Shown: positions 21,331-33,069, counted from the first letter of the stretch. The stretch is DNA of 64,000 bases from Neoechinorhynchus agilis (GCA_051530055.1 CM121341.1:18724001-18788000), one strand, 5' to 3'. The notes: a model not told the origin generated them from the sequence alone. Translations and numbers: made by a program.

Positions 21331-21511
21331 AGAATCAAGCTCAACAGTGTCCTCTTTCTCCGCTGTTACTCTCCAAGCCCTTTCCAGCGGTTGTTTTCGC
21401 TAGGCTGCTGACAGACATAGTAGGAATCTCAATGTCCGCCGTTTACTCGCGCTACAATGAGTGTCTTCACTTTATCATTCAGAGCTCTGCACAGAAATAA
21501 TATTTCGTCAG
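21331..21511 (-). pseudogene. 28S rRNA fragment with an internal deletion
   Basis: The minus strand reads stretches typical of the 3' part of animal 28S rRNA: GCTCTGAATG, AAGTGAAGA, GCGCGAGTAAACGGCGG, GAGATTCCTACT, CCTAGCGAAA and CTGTTGAGCTTGA, in the correct order. The segment expected between AAACGGCGG and GAGATTCC, which contains the R2-type insertion target, is absent (about 70 bases). Many substitutions show it is not a functional gene. It may have been carried as a SINE-like retrocopy. Confidence 0.7.
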
Positions 21512-21722
21512 AGTCAAAAAAATCGAATCGCTCAAGTATAAAGCTGGATATAACATAGTTCTCCATTGGTTCGGTTAATAAATTCTTTGTTAAGTTTAAT
21601 ATCAAAAGATAATTGGCTATTTCTTCTCACCCCGATGCAAAAGGCGCGTTGCGCTGTTTCCAATCAAATGTTTTTTAAATTAAAAATATAATCAATTCAT
21701 TGACCGCACACATTATATCGGT

Positions 21723-22020
21723 CTATTTCGTTGAATCCATAAGATAAGCAATGAGGTCCTTACGTTCCTTTTCCTTCTTCAACCCCACAAATACCATTTT
21801 TGTACCGGGAATATACTTTTTCGGATTTATCAGATATTCATTAAGTGTCTCTGCTGTCCACACAATCCCTTTATTCTTATTGGCCGGCGTATAATCATAT
21901 CCTTCAGCCATTCAAGTGCTTCTACCAATAAATTCATGAAGATTAGGGCCGACTTTATGGGATTTCCTTTCTCGACGGTATGGCATTGACTGCACGACCT
22001 GACGAAAATTTTCTAAGCGC
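21723..22020 (-). pseudogene. Cytochrome c pseudogene
   Basis: The last 62 codons are open and unmistakable: [30 protein letters not shown] and DLIAYL are the conserved C-terminal half of mitochondrial cytochrome c. Upstream on the same strand are the haem-binding CSQCHTVEKGNP (CxxCH) and HKVGPNLHEFIGR, but they lie in different frames: one base is missing between NP and HK (near 21960), a stop replaces the Gly codon just before MAEGY (about 21912), and another stop precedes KIFV. No introns are present, which suggests a processed copy of the host gene. A real cytochrome c should exist elsewhere in the genome. Confidence 0.8.
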
Positions 22021-22099
22021 GGTTTATTTCCCGAAACAAATAAAAAAGTTATCATTCAAACCGCATACAAATCCATAATAAATCGGGTCATCCAATCGT

Positions 22100-22520
22100 G
22101 GTTGATGCACACGAATCCTTCGCTAAAAACTCGTTTCTATCATTACCAATCACTCATCCCAACTCAAATTTTCGATTCGTTCCCGGACTTCTCTCTTTGG
22201 AATAATCAGCCGTTTGAATTCGAAAACTTGTATGGATTCCTCCTTTAATTTATTATTTATGGCAACCAAAGCAACCGCAATGTCCCTCACGCCCACCTAC
22301 CTAAATCCAAAATTCCCTTAACAATCGTACTCTATTCTAACACTCGAAGTTTCCTACCTTAATTAGATAATGTTGACATGGTTGATGAACCAAACAGCGA
22401 TCCTCCTTTCATTTCAAAAAAACTCCCTGTTCACAACACGCTTTTTTATGCACATTTACGCCAGCACAATCAATAGCGTACTTAGCACAATCAATAGCGT
22501 ACTTACTACAATTCCTCGCC
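22100..22520 (+). mobile_element. CR1-like LINE 5' fragment
   Basis: Closely resembles 3500-3660 of the LINE at 3.5-5.4 kb, including TTCCCGGACTTCTC and TCGAAAACTTGTATGGATTCC, then diverges. The fragment ends where the Gypsy fossil begins. Only the 5' part of the LINE is present, which is unusual for a 5'-truncating element and implies a later break. Confidence 0.6.
22463..22504. repeat. Two tandem copies of a 21-bp unit
   Basis: AGCACAATCAATAGCGTACTT occurs twice in direct succession, 22463-22483 and 22484-22504, identically. A recent slippage duplication at the edge of the LINE fragment. Confidence 0.8.
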
Positions 22521-22529
22521 CGCAAATTC

Positions 22530-25446
22530 CTAACCTATTTTGCGGTATTCGTCGTATGGTCGTATAGGAGGCCTCCGGTGACGTTGACTTCTCCTTAAGA
22601 AAGGTGTTGCGTGCTCCCGGTCTTCGTTTTTCTTTAACTTCGGTTGCACCTCGGCCTGCCCTGATTTCGTGACTTCACCTCCATCTTCTGCATCGAACTC
22701 TACCTTCCTTTGAAGTTCTTCCTCTTCAACCATTATACTTACTTTATCCTTTTCTTGTTCCCATTCTTCGTAGCCTTCTCTTTGCCTCAAGAATTCCCCG
22801 TGTGACCTATTTTGCGTTCCGTTTTTATCCACGATTCAGTAGGACACCGGTCCTGATCGTTGCTCCACGACTCCATTTTGCTATTCCCCAGCTCTTCCTT
22901 TTTCCACCACACTTCATTGCATTCCCCAAACTCGCAATAACGCCCATCCGGTCTCTGCCTCTGTCTTCGCGCTGTCCTGTCTCGCACTGTTTCCTCTGTA
23001 TGTGGCTTGATATTATCGAACACTGTATTCATCCTCCTCCCAAACATCATTTCTGCTGGAGCTTTCCCTGTGATTGCATGAGGCGTGTTTCTGTATGTTT
23101 GTAGAAATTCCGTAAGTGCCCTCCGAGTATCCATTCCTTCCCCTGCCATACCGCGTCGCTTAAGGGTTCCTATAAATCGTTCTACCAACCCATTGGTTTG
23201 TGGGTTTGAACTGTTGTGACATAAATTGCGGCCCGTTATCGCTCACAATTTTCTTTGGAGTCCCGAATCGAGCAAATGTTTCCCTCATCCGATCGATCAC
23301 CATTTCGGATGTTATTTTGCATGTATTGAAGAACCAAACCCCGGGCCACTTACTCCTTGCATCTACGATCGCCAAATACATCTTTAAGTTTGTCGGACCC
23401 GCCAAATCGATGTGCACGCGCTCCCACACTTCCGCCGGATAGTCCCACGGTATAAGCGGTGGTTGTTGAATATTTGGTGGGGCTATTTGGCACCTTTCGC
23501 AACCTTCTACCTTCCGCCGTATTTCATCCTCTATACCGGGCCACCGTGCGTAATATCGACATAGAGCTTTTGTACCTTCAATTCCTGGATGACCACGAAG
23601 TAACATATCTAACACTTCCTTCCTCAGAGAAAAGGGGATGACAATTCTTTGTAAATGCATGACTGCCGTTTTCGCAGGATAACTCATCTGCTCGGGCAGC
23701 GAACTGCCTGTCCGTATTGAGCATCGTTTTCGGCCATTCGAGCTGCAAATATCGTCCAATCCTTGCCAGTTGACGATTTTTAATCGATTCCGCTTTCAAT
23801 CTTGACTTCGTCAAACCGCAAGCCCCCACCTTCTCCTCTTGCACCATTCGTAGCGTTATTGTCTCCTCCTCTGAGTATTTCTGCTTTGCAGGGTCTACCG
23901 GAAATCTCGACAAAAAATCAGCACATTTGTTATCGGCCCCTTGAACATATTCGATCTCAAAGTCGTATTGATTCAAGAACAGGCCCCAGCGTACCAGTCG
24001 ATTATTCGTCATCTTGGACAAATCTCTCCGCATTCCAAAAATATGCTTCAGGGGTTTGTGATCGGTCTCTAAGATGAATCGATGTCCATATAAGAATTGG
24101 TGGAACCTCTTGATCGAGCTGACGATTGCTAAAGCTTCCTTTTCTATAGTCGCGTATTTCTTTTCCGCTGAGGTAAGTGTCCGGGATACAAACATGATCG
24201 GTTCTTTGCTCCCATCTTCCTTCTTATGGAACAATCCCGCACCAATTCCTTCTTCGCTTGCGTCGCATGTCAGCACAGTCATTCTTTTGATATCGAAAGG
24301 TACTAAGACCTTGTGATTTTGGACCGCTCGCTTTACTCCATCGAAGATATCCTTCTCATACTTTCCCCATTTCCACGGAACTCCTTGTTTCAGTAACGCA
24401 TACAATCCCCTGCAGTGGGATTGCAATTCGGGCATGAAGCGTTCTAGATAGTTGACCATACCGATGAACGACTTAAGCTCGTTTTTATTTCGTGGGTATC
24501 GCGCCGACGTTATCGCAGTCACCTTTTCTCCTTGCGGTTTTATTTTCCCGTCTTCTAAGCAGTGCCCCAAATATCGCACCTGTGCTTCCATAAATCTACA
24601 TTTATCTCTCTTGATGCCAATCCCTGCCTCCTCCAGTCGCTCGAGCACTGCCTTTAAATTTTGCAGATGTTCTGCGTCAGCTTTATCCAGTCAATCCCCC
24701 ATAAACATCCCTTCGTTCCTTTTACCACGTGCACCACTGTATTCTTCTTTATCCCACTTGTTTCGATTCTCACTTTGCACTTGCCCAGACAATCGATTTC
24801 GGATCCTCCAAACGCCTTCAATCGCTTCGTCAGTTTCAAACTCGGCTTTCCGATCTTACTCCACATATCCTCGTCGATGATACTAACTTCCGCGCAAGTA
24901 TCAAAATTCATTGTCACTTGACATCCATCGACCATCGCCTCTATTTCTGCTCGATTACCCTCGTCATTTGCATTGCAGATCAGCCCATAACAACCATAAT
25001 CTTTCTTAAATTCCCACTCATCCTCTCTAGGCTCCACTCCTTTTACGGCTTCTACTTGTCTCACCCACATTTTTCTACACATTCGGGCAAAATGTCCGCT
25101 AATACCACACTTGTAACATTTTCCTCTACTTGTCGGACATTGACCTTTATCTCGATGAACGAATTCGCACTTTCCGCATCGATTACCGAACTTCTCTTTC
25201 GGTTCTTGTACTCGCTTATCCTCTGATTTCCTTGTGAACCTTTGACTTCTTATTATTCGATCAACCTCGACCTCTCCTCTTTGATCCGAACGCTCGTTAC
25301 TTTTTGAATCACACAACAGCTCACTCGCCTTTTATGCTACCTCGATCGCTTCGGCAATCTTTTAGACTTCCTCCAATGATGCTGAATCCTTGCCTTGCAT
25401 CGCAGCTTTTCTTAGAGCTTTCGAAGGTGTCGCCACGATTATATGA
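22530..25446 (-). mobile_element. Gypsy-type LTR retrotransposon fossil
   Basis: Minus strand, 5' to 3': a CCHC zinc knuckle (CYKCGISGHFARMC) and an aspartic-protease-like FDTCAEVS block (24654-25316); reverse transcriptase end plus RNase H with TDHKPLKHIF and ADFLSRFP (23578-24648); integrase with HHCC-type zinc region and a D...D...E core, including VHIDLAGP and VSDNGPQF (22787-23759), and a C-terminal tail (22530-22832). The order is that of the Ty3/Gypsy superfamily. It is broken in a handful of places but parts remain well conserved, so it is probably younger than the copy at 48.6-51.6 kb. I see no clear LTRs. The 5' side stops at the border of the 2.1-kb duplication. Confidence 0.85.
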
Positions 25447-27587
25447 TCTATCTTGGCGCCCTGATTTTATAGCCTTTCTACGTCTATACTTACAGTTCTT
25501 CTAAAATATTTAGATATTGAAAACTTGTGGAATCTATGTGTACGATTTTATTATGATTCAAATATCTGTACTGATGAGTGTTTTAAAGTTGAAAACAATA
25601 TGCTGCATTACAATATTTTTAATCTATCTGTGTACTCGAATAGTTTATAACTTATCACCATAATTCTATTGAATGAAAGGTCCCTAAATGATAAGGTATT
25701 TCATTGAAAATGTTACTATATTTAACATACATACAAACTATTTATGCTAGTCAAATCGAAAAAGGTATAATTATCCAATTCGTCGATTACGTTATTTGAC
25801 AAATTTCTATTCGGAGGCTTTTACAAACGATATCAAAAGATTTGCAGGACTCACAATCTCTGCAATTTGTAGCATTTCCAAAATGTACCAACTGGATATT
25901 TGTATAACCTATTTGAAGACAAGTCCCTGAAATGAAATGTAAGTTGTAAAACATCGAGATATTGAATAGCGATCGTACAAATGGGTTATACTTTCGAGGT
26001 GAGCGAAAAATCCACCTTCCTGAGTGTCCGATAAGCTCGAAAGGAGGTTATCCGAAATCAATCTGTATGATATTCAAATGCATTGGGATAAGTAAACATG
26101 AACCGTTAACCGCACAATATCCGTAGTTTTCGAAGATTTTTAAATAAGTACAATTCCAGCATCATAATTCGATTGCTTTTCAGGTTTCTAAGTACAATAA
26201 AGGTAAAACATAAATGGTGTTGCCTCGCCTTACAAATTTTGCAATTTCGGGTTATGTGTGAATAAATCTCTGTCTATTTTAAAGATCGAATTGAAGGAGA
26301 GGTCCCTTTTTGTGCAGGAAGTTACTATGAATTCGATTTTAAATCTCACAATTCTCTCAAATATTGCAGATCTGCAAAGTCCTGAGGTGAAATATACGAC
26401 AAAGAGCAGTTTGATAAATTCCTAAAATCAGAGTATAAATAACACTCCTGCTTACTCGTCATTTACAAACAGCACTTGGAGAGTAAACAGTTTCGAGAAG
26501 AGATGACCAACTCTCGAAATGTTGCTATGTGACAAATCCCTAAAATGTTAAGTTAAAACAATCATTAAAACCGAAAATAGAACATACAAAATTTCAATTC
26601 TCGTCAATTTGAGCACCCTTGGCTCTATGGTGGTTAAATCGTTGTATGATAGGTTACTAAACATTCTTGTAAATGATTTGAGAAAAACATATTACAGGAT
26701 TTTTAATTTTCCATTTCCAGAGAAAGCATTTCCATTCAGTTGGGCAATCTGATTATGACTTAGATCTCTTGATAAGAGGTTCGAGTCGTTTTGACAATAA
26801 ACATTTAAACTTACATAAATTGAAGCGAACATGCATATTCGAAAAAAGCTTTACTGATATTTCCGAAGGAATTGTAGGAGAGATCTCTATTCGCGTTTAA
26901 GAATTAAATGAATGTTTTGCTCTAAGCAAACTTACATTGATGTTAGATCATAGTTACATTCCGTTAGTGTATTAATGAACACATAAAGACGATTATTACT
27001 TGCGTTTCTATCCAAAAATTTACACTTGAGAAATGAACGACTTTATTCTCACATTTCTGTGTACGTTTTAGTATTGCAGCAATACCCCTTAAATAGAAAT
27101 CTAAAATGGCCATCGCACAATTAGGTGCTATTTCAATCAGATTTAATTACCCATACGAATCAAGCTGATCCACGCAAATGAGGCCACGTGAATGGTAGAT
27201 TTGATTTGCTTTAAATCCGTAAATTCCACATTGCGTCAAATTTGCTCCATTGACGATGCAGAACAAGAAGCCGATTAATTTAAAGTTCATGCGAAAAACG
27301 AAGCTAAAAGCTAGAACAAGCAATGGTTGAAGTCATTCAGTATGCACAGTTTTAAAATTTTAAAAAAACCCAATGATTCATTCGACCAAAAGGAGTCAGT
27401 TTTAAGAAATAGTGAAGTGCTTACGCCGGCGTTAAACGTAAAACAAGAGTGATTGCGGGCAAGAAAATTTGCGAATCGCTCTTGGGCGGCATTAATTAAT
27501 ATCGAAATATGATTTTTCTGATTCATTTGATTCCATTAAAATTTGATTATTTAAGAATAATTTATTTTTGAACAACTTTTGTCCTTT
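25446..27587. repeat. Right copy of the 2.1-kb direct duplication
   Basis: Matches 17373-19515 at a constant offset of 8073. The left edge, inside an intron of the LRR gene, is joined directly to the Gypsy fossil, so the 3' half of this LRR copy is absent here. Confidence 0.9.
25495..27290 (-). CDS. Partial second copy of the leucine-rich-repeat gene
   Basis: Contains the same first fifteen exons as the gene at 16185-19217, shifted by 8073: start ATG at 27290, exon 1 27151-27290, then 72-nt repeat exons down to 25495-25566. Splice sites and frames are kept in the exons I checked. Several differences are synonymous, for example in the exon at 26815-26886 (TCT/TCC); others change residues, for example within 26350-26421. 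The gene stops after its fifteenth exon because the duplication ends in the next intron and Gypsy sequence follows. It could make a shortened protein reading into that sequence, or be a pseudogene; transcripts would decide. Confidence 0.65.
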
Positions 27588-28010
27588 AAATGAGCGCGAG
27601 TCCGTCCCTGTGACGGAACACATTCGGAACGAGTAGAAATAAAATTCTCGACGAGAGTTGGGTTTGTGGCCAAGGACTCGGTGGAACTATCTATCGTCGA
27701 GAGACTACTTATATACCGGACGGTTGGAAGGGGAAGGGATGGTGCTTCCGGAGATAACAATGAGAGGATTTCTGGACATCAGCTTCAACAGGCGGGACGA
27801 ACTTTCTTATTCGATGTCACTACTTTAAAATACTTCACATCGCAACGCGTCTTTGTAGATTGCCCAAGGAAGCTATAATACGGCGAAAGCTCAAAAATTA
27901 AGATTTTCTTTTTCTTGACCATTACAATAATCCGATAAAACTTGGTCTTCATAAGTGAAAGGATGGAATTCGACTCGAAACAATTGACGTTACAAGTGTT
28001 CACAAACACG
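27588..28010. other. GC-richer block of unknown origin
   Basis: 27590-27800 is richer in GC than its surroundings (for example GTCCGTCCCTGTGACGGAAC) and looks like part of a repeat, possibly a retroelement leader, but nothing identifies it. 27800-28010 is AT-rich and holds no gene. The start of the cdc37 3' end follows. Confidence 0.3.
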
Positions 28011-28017
28011 GAAAACT

Positions 28018-29849
28018 TTATTGCGATTTTTCACTCTTTTCTGGGACCCAAAGTCCACTTTTAACACATCGATCGATGTGATATTTTGCTTCATCTTGAG
28101 GCATTTGAGAAAGCGTACTTTTCAACATTTCAATATCCTGGTTTTCGAAGCAGGTCTTTAGTGGTGTCGGGAGGCTTTCAAGCACTTCCAAGGGATCCAA
28201 TCCTCCGGGCCCTAATCTTTTTTGTTTTTCCTCTTTTTCTTGTTCAGCGTAGATCTCCTCTATTTTCTCTTTCGCGCGCTTCTCGATTCTTAAGACAAAA
28301 GCTTCCAGTTCATTTTCAAGCCCAGCCATGGCTTCTGCTTCCCCGTTTTGAATTCGAGTAAAAAAGGGTTTAATGCACGCTCTTGGATCTTTTCCGATAC
28401 CCTTAGCCAATTCAAGGATGAATTGAAGAATTATAGTCTGTCTAGCGACGTGTACCATCAAATCGTGCTTATCTCCCATTTCAAGTTCGATACAATACAC
28501 AACAAGAAAGTTAGCGGTGAATTCGCATACAAGATCCGGATTATCAAGGAGAAATCGTTCGCTACTGGGATATTTGCGCAGCATTCCAAATTGTTTAATT
28601 GGTTCTTCATAGCGTTCAATAAAGCGCGCGAATCTTGCGGATTCATCCTGATCATCAGAAATGTCATCTTCCTTCACCTTTAGTGGCTTGTTTATCAAAG
28701 TTTTGGAAAAACGCTCATTACTTAAGGCATATTATTTCGATTCGTATTAAAAGAAAACGTTTAAATGCGCTAAAGAATCGATGACCTAAAAACAGCTCCA
28801 TTTTCAACTTCAGGGAACATAGAAATTAAAAAGCTTAACAAATCCAGTTTTTTCCCAATCGAATAAATGAAATAGGTTCTTAGTGTCAAACTAAGAACAG
28901 ATAGTAGAATTCCAGTTGAAGAAGTATCACGTAAACGCACAGCCTCAACGCGTTTCACTGGCTAGGGTTATCATTATTCAAAAAGTCGATTATCCTTTTA
29001 GCGATTTTAACTAGGTTTAATTTTGAGGGAACGCTACCAGCATTATGGGACCAATCTCCATTGGCTTCGAGCTGGGACGTGATTGATGCTACGAGTATAT
29101 TTAAATTAATAGTACCATAAAAAATTTCTTAGTACCTGAGTTAAAAGATGTAATTCTAAATCCAACGAGGTAATCATGTTGACGTTCGAGAAGTTTGCTA
29201 AATAACCATCGAACAAGAGGTTTTAATTTTCATACCATTTAATCGGCAATAAATGTACCAGAATAAACCGAATCTGTGTGAGTTTTAGTAAAAATAGAAT
29301 TTTCAGGTTCTGAGAGGAATCGAAAGCAATAAATTCCCGAAATTTTTGTTATTTTTTTCAAGGCAAAAGCAATCTCTTTTGGTTAAAAAATTATGAATAT
29401 ACAATTAAAGCTTGACGCCTAGAAATAATACCCGTTACTGAATTTCAAACAACAAACGAACATTTCACTCCTATACTTACAAAAAACGTTAAATTTTGAT
29501 TCGACCGTATCTACCGCTGTTGACGAATCAATATAATTTGCGACAAGGTATCCACATTCCATGGCATTTTATCTTCATCTCTCTTAATAGCCTCTTCTTC
29601 ATCTTTCCATGTTTGAAAGCGTTTATACCACGCTTCCCTTTCGTCGTCATTTTTCAAAGTTTTCTTTTCGTCCATCAATTTTTTATGAAGATCTGAATGC
29701 ATGGCTTTTCGTTGCTCGTGAGCATCCATTCGCTCAAGACGAGCGCGGTGTCGCCAACGAAACAAACTTGGAGTATCAATATTTGGATGAGTATCATCCT
29801 CATCATCAGACACCTCAATCGTCTTCCACTTGTCGTAGTTAATCGACAT
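28018..29849 (-). CDS. cdc37: Hsp90 co-chaperone Cdc37
   Basis: Cdc37 delivers protein kinases to Hsp90 in the cytosol. Exon 1 (29515-29849) starts MSINYDKWKTIEVSDDEDD, followed by HPNIDTPSLFRWRH, the signature N-terminus including the Ser of the SDDE motif phosphorylated by CK2 in relatives, then a charged coiled-coil and MPWNVDTLS. Exon 2 (28018-28720) carries FGMLRKY, ELAKGIGKDPRACIKPFF and RLGPGGLDPLEVLESLP, ending in the SGLWVP tail. The joined frame is 345 codons plus stop; vertebrate Cdc37 is about 378, with a longer coiled coil. The intron of about 800 bp is long for this genome. Its donor and acceptor keep phase but are not strong, so the exact junction is tentative. The stop overlaps an AATAAA. 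An upstream in-frame ATG (29927) is unlikely to be used because SxxYDxW is the conserved start. Confidence 0.9.
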
Positions 29850-30490
29850 TTTATTCCTAGTTTCCATCTTCTTGCGAATCGCATAAAACCTGTGCGAGAC
29901 CACGGAAGAAGTAAACATACATCTCAACTTTTGGCGCTGAGAGATACGACTTGTCTTTCAATTCCAAACACATCTAAGAGCTCAATGCATAAGAACGTGG
30001 AACATAGTCTTATTTGGTCCACAATTAACGATTTACGCCTTCATTTCTTTCATTTATTTTTTGCAAAGATCTGTATATAGAGATTATTCAAATTGGATAA
30101 TTACAGACTTCGAAATCAACAGTCGCGTAGTTCTAAATCCAAATACTTAAATGCTATTCACTCTCCAGACCTCTATTTTGTGTCCAAAATCTTATCTTTC
30201 ATTCTAACAGCATGCAATCTACATATAATGTTCTGTCAATCTTTACCAATTCGATAAATACACTTGCGATGAGAAACATAACGCAGTTGTTCCGCTTTTC
30301 AAAAAATTTCCGATTTCAATGTAAAAACCATTAACTCACAAGATAAATTTATGTTTGAGTCTATTTTATGTACCCAAAAGCCAACATAAACTAAAGTCAT
30401 AGATTATTCACGCCATGTCTCAATTTCCGGAAAACGAATTCGATCTTTTCTATTTTTGCATAATAAGAACAGGATGAGTTTATAAACATA
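29850..30490. other. Upstream region of cdc37, nothing else recognised
   Basis: AT-rich DNA with no supported feature; presumably holds the cdc37 promoter near 29850-30000. Confidence 0.4.
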
Positions 30491-30495
30491 AATGC

Positions 30496-30540
30496 AACCG
30501 CTCTGGATTACTCAGCTGCAGTCATGGTGCAGTGATTCGT
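30496..30540 (-). repeat. Partial 3'-end fragment of the RPDG-domain RT element
   Basis: ACCGCTCTGGATTACTCAGCTGCAGTC matches the first part of the 75-base block at 8581-8660 and 19575-19650. The rest is not preserved. Confidence 0.45.
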
Positions 30541-30749
30541 CTTAGTCTCTTGGACAACTGATCTACCAGGGCAATATGGCGAATTTCAGCGTAAAACTAT
30601 CTGCTAGTGACGTAGTTAAAATCAGTAGAACACACGATACAGTGCAAGGTTTACGAGCGGGCACACGGTCCCCGAACCTTGTTGGAAGTAGCGAACCTGT
30701 CGACGCCAGCATGTTAGACAAAACATAGGAATAACAATAACCAAAACCT

Positions 30750-30850
30750 TTTTAGATGATTGATAAGAGGAGGTTTCCCCGCGAAATATTTCATTACAAT
30801 AAAATGATCTGTAGCCGCGATTATCTTCACCACAAGTCAAAATTTACCAG
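30750..30850 (+). repeat. Single arm related to the palindromic insertions
   Basis: TTGATAAGAGG (from 30760), a GG/CC stem, GCGAAATATTTCATTA, then ATAAAATGA and a GCGATTATCTTCACC end follow the right arm of hairpin 1 (5600-5690) closely in order and spacing. No inverted partner is visible, so this is a solo arm, that is a solo PLE-type terminal repeat. Confidence 0.5.
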
Positions 30851-31094
30851 GAGAATGGTTAAAGTTTATAATATATAAAATTATTAGATGAATATAATTG
30901 TATAAACCCCGATCTTGAAAGCAGATTGTACTCACACCATTTACTATATCTATTTTTTTTACATTTTGTGATAGTTGGGGATTTCGAAACATTATATGAA
31001 ATAATCCTGTTTAAGTTCATATATTTATTTTAAAAGGATCTTCTTTTCTTTTTATCATTTTTAATTTTCATGAAATTTTTTAAGTGTGAATTTG

Positions 31095-31270
31095 TGCCTA
31101 TCCTCAAGCTCACTGGTGAGTCCCGCCTCGTGGAGGTATCTGAGGATCCGAAGAGATGTACGAGCTCTTAACCTTTCATCGAAGTTTATGTAGTCATATC
31201 ACTTCTTTGATGCAAAGCATAAAATTCGACCGCCGAAAGTGCTAAAATAATTCATATAAAAAGAAATACA
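31095..31270 (+). mobile_element. SINE copy, body and 3' end
   Basis: Contains GAGTCCCGCCTCGTGGAGGTATC, ATCACTTCTTTGATG and the CGACCGCCGAAAGTGC end, the reverse-oriented counterpart of the copies near 11.5-12 kb. It ends in AAAAAGAAAT. The tRNA-like head is missing. Confidence 0.6.
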
Positions 31271-31970
31271 ACTGAATTATTTATTTATCAACGACCTTAG
31301 AATGGAAAATGTTCAGAGGAAACTTCTTATTGGATACAAATCACCAGAAGTTGGTCATCGTTATGCTATTTTAATATTTGAATAAAGGGAGGGCACCATT
31401 GGTAAAGCATCAAAATTCCTCCGAGCTTTCACAAGGCTTGGAAGTTTAAGATTCTGAAAAATCTTCAAACATTATAATCTTGCTCCCTTGTATTTACTGG
31501 CATTTTATGTGAAGACGGACGACTGAGATTGTGAGAGATTTAAGACTGTAGATCTATATTCCTGAATTATTCGTCAGAATATGTCGACAACTATACACTA
31601 ATGTCGTCATTTATCACGATTGCTCTATTTAACTTAGATTTTTCATGTTTTCCAATAATCTTTGGTTATTGCAGCATTTTTATTCAGATGGATACATTTC
31701 ATATCTTAAGTGTGATTAAAAGAATACAAATTTTTGGAAGAAAAACTTGGGAAAGATGAACAAAAATGTCGTAAAAATTCATTGTAATTAACTGCGATTT
31801 CTATATAATATGTAAAAATAGCGGAAAAGCTTTTACATTTAATAAAAGCCTTCGAAAATAAATTTGTGTTAACAAAAAGTCAACAGAAAACGATAAGCGT
31901 CGGTCGAAAAAACACTTCTAATCTCGGCTCATCATGTCGACTGTTAAGTAAATGGTGTCGTTTCCTGAGA
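31271..31970. other. AT-rich intergenic stretch
   Basis: No gene or repeat that I can support. It would include the promoter of the secreted Thr/Glu-rich gene that follows. Confidence 0.35.
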
Positions 31971-31971
31971 A

Positions 31972-33066
31972 GTGAATTCAATGAACACATTCGAAATTTG
32001 TGCTGTGATCTCTTTGATCAGTTTTTTCAATATAACTTCCGCTCGTCCACGATCAAGAGAACGTTCGCCGCACATTTATTCGGATTATCTAGGTGATGAA
32101 TTTCCAAGCACCAATTATGACAGATACGACTTGGTAAATAACCGGTTTGCGAACGATGAGCGGGCTGTGGTCTTGGTTCTGCCTGATGATCAACTCGATG
32201 AGATATTGATCGGAAATGTTGATGATAACGATCAGCAATGGAATAGGCCAACATTTTGGCAACTTTCAGGTCTTCAGAAAGTGTCAACAACAGAAGATGT
32301 CGCATCGCTTGAAGAGGAAAAGACAACGAGCTTCTCAACTGAAGAAATTGAAAGTTGTGAAATACACTTCTGCGATAATCTGGAGACTTCATCGGCAATG
32401 ACAATAACAGAGGAAATGACAATGTAGACGACTGAAGTGACTAAAGAATAAACAACTGAAGAGCAAACAAGCGAGCCAAAGACAGAGGAAACAACAACAG
32501 AGGAAACGACAATGGAGACGACTGAAGTGACTAAAGAACTGAAGCGCAAACAAGCGAGCCTAAAACAAAGGAAACAACAACGGAGGAAACGACAATGGAT
32601 ACGACTGATGTGTCTACAGAATCAACAAATGAAGAGAAAACAAGCGAGCCAACGACAGAGGAAACAACAACAGAGGAAACAACAACAGAAGAAACGACAA
32701 TGCAGACGACTGAAGTGACTACCGAATCAATAATTCAAGAGCAAACAGATGAGTCAAAAACGGAGAGACAATAACCGAAAATCAAGCAAGTGAGTCAAGC
32801 ACAGATGCCGATATCATAGAAAGGGCAAATTGAAACCGGCTATTCTCTCTATGACTGAATATGTCGCTGAAATGAAAAGCAATGCACAGTCGCTAAGCAC
32901 CATGGATTCTCTCAAACTTCCAACAGAAATTCATTGTTTATGTGAAATTCTTGACTTCGTTGATTCTCTATTCAATAACATAATCAAGCAAATGGCATTA
33001 CTTGTAGAAAACTCCGAAGATAAACAAGAACAAGAGATGATTAAGCGACTTGTTTATAAAAAATAA
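31972..33066 (+). pseudogene. Secreted protein with Thr/Glu-rich repeats, apparently decayed
   Basis: The first 151 codons (31972-32427) are open. They start with a good signal peptide (the second Met gives MNTFEICAVISLISFF then TSA) followed by an acidic region. From about 32400 to 32790 lie three or so imperfect repeats of about 110-120 bases built from GAAGTGACTAAAGAA, CAAACAAGCGAGCC and GAGGAAACAACAACAG, which read TTEVTKE, EQTSEP and EETTTEETT. Two in-frame stops (near 32425 and 32448) and frame changes interrupt the repeats, and a final helical frame of 78 codons (32830-33066) may be the original C-terminus. Thr/Glu repeats like these are typical of mucin-like, O-glycosylated surface or secreted proteins. 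An intron removing the first stops is possible but I see no good sites. Confidence 0.5.
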
Positions 33067-33069
33067 GAT

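Noticed and set aside
21331-21511. Part of an rDNA unit
   Set aside because: Internal deletion, many substitutions, unrelated flanks and no neighbouring rRNA sequence.
22802-25226. Several plus-strand frames over 80-165 codons
   Set aside because: They are shadows of the Gypsy coding regions on the minus strand and have no domain content.
25446-25505. The first 60 bases of the duplicated block as part of the Gypsy gag
   Set aside because: They are better explained as the intron just after LRR exon 15 (donor GTAAGT), because the left copy has the same bases with no Gypsy next to them.
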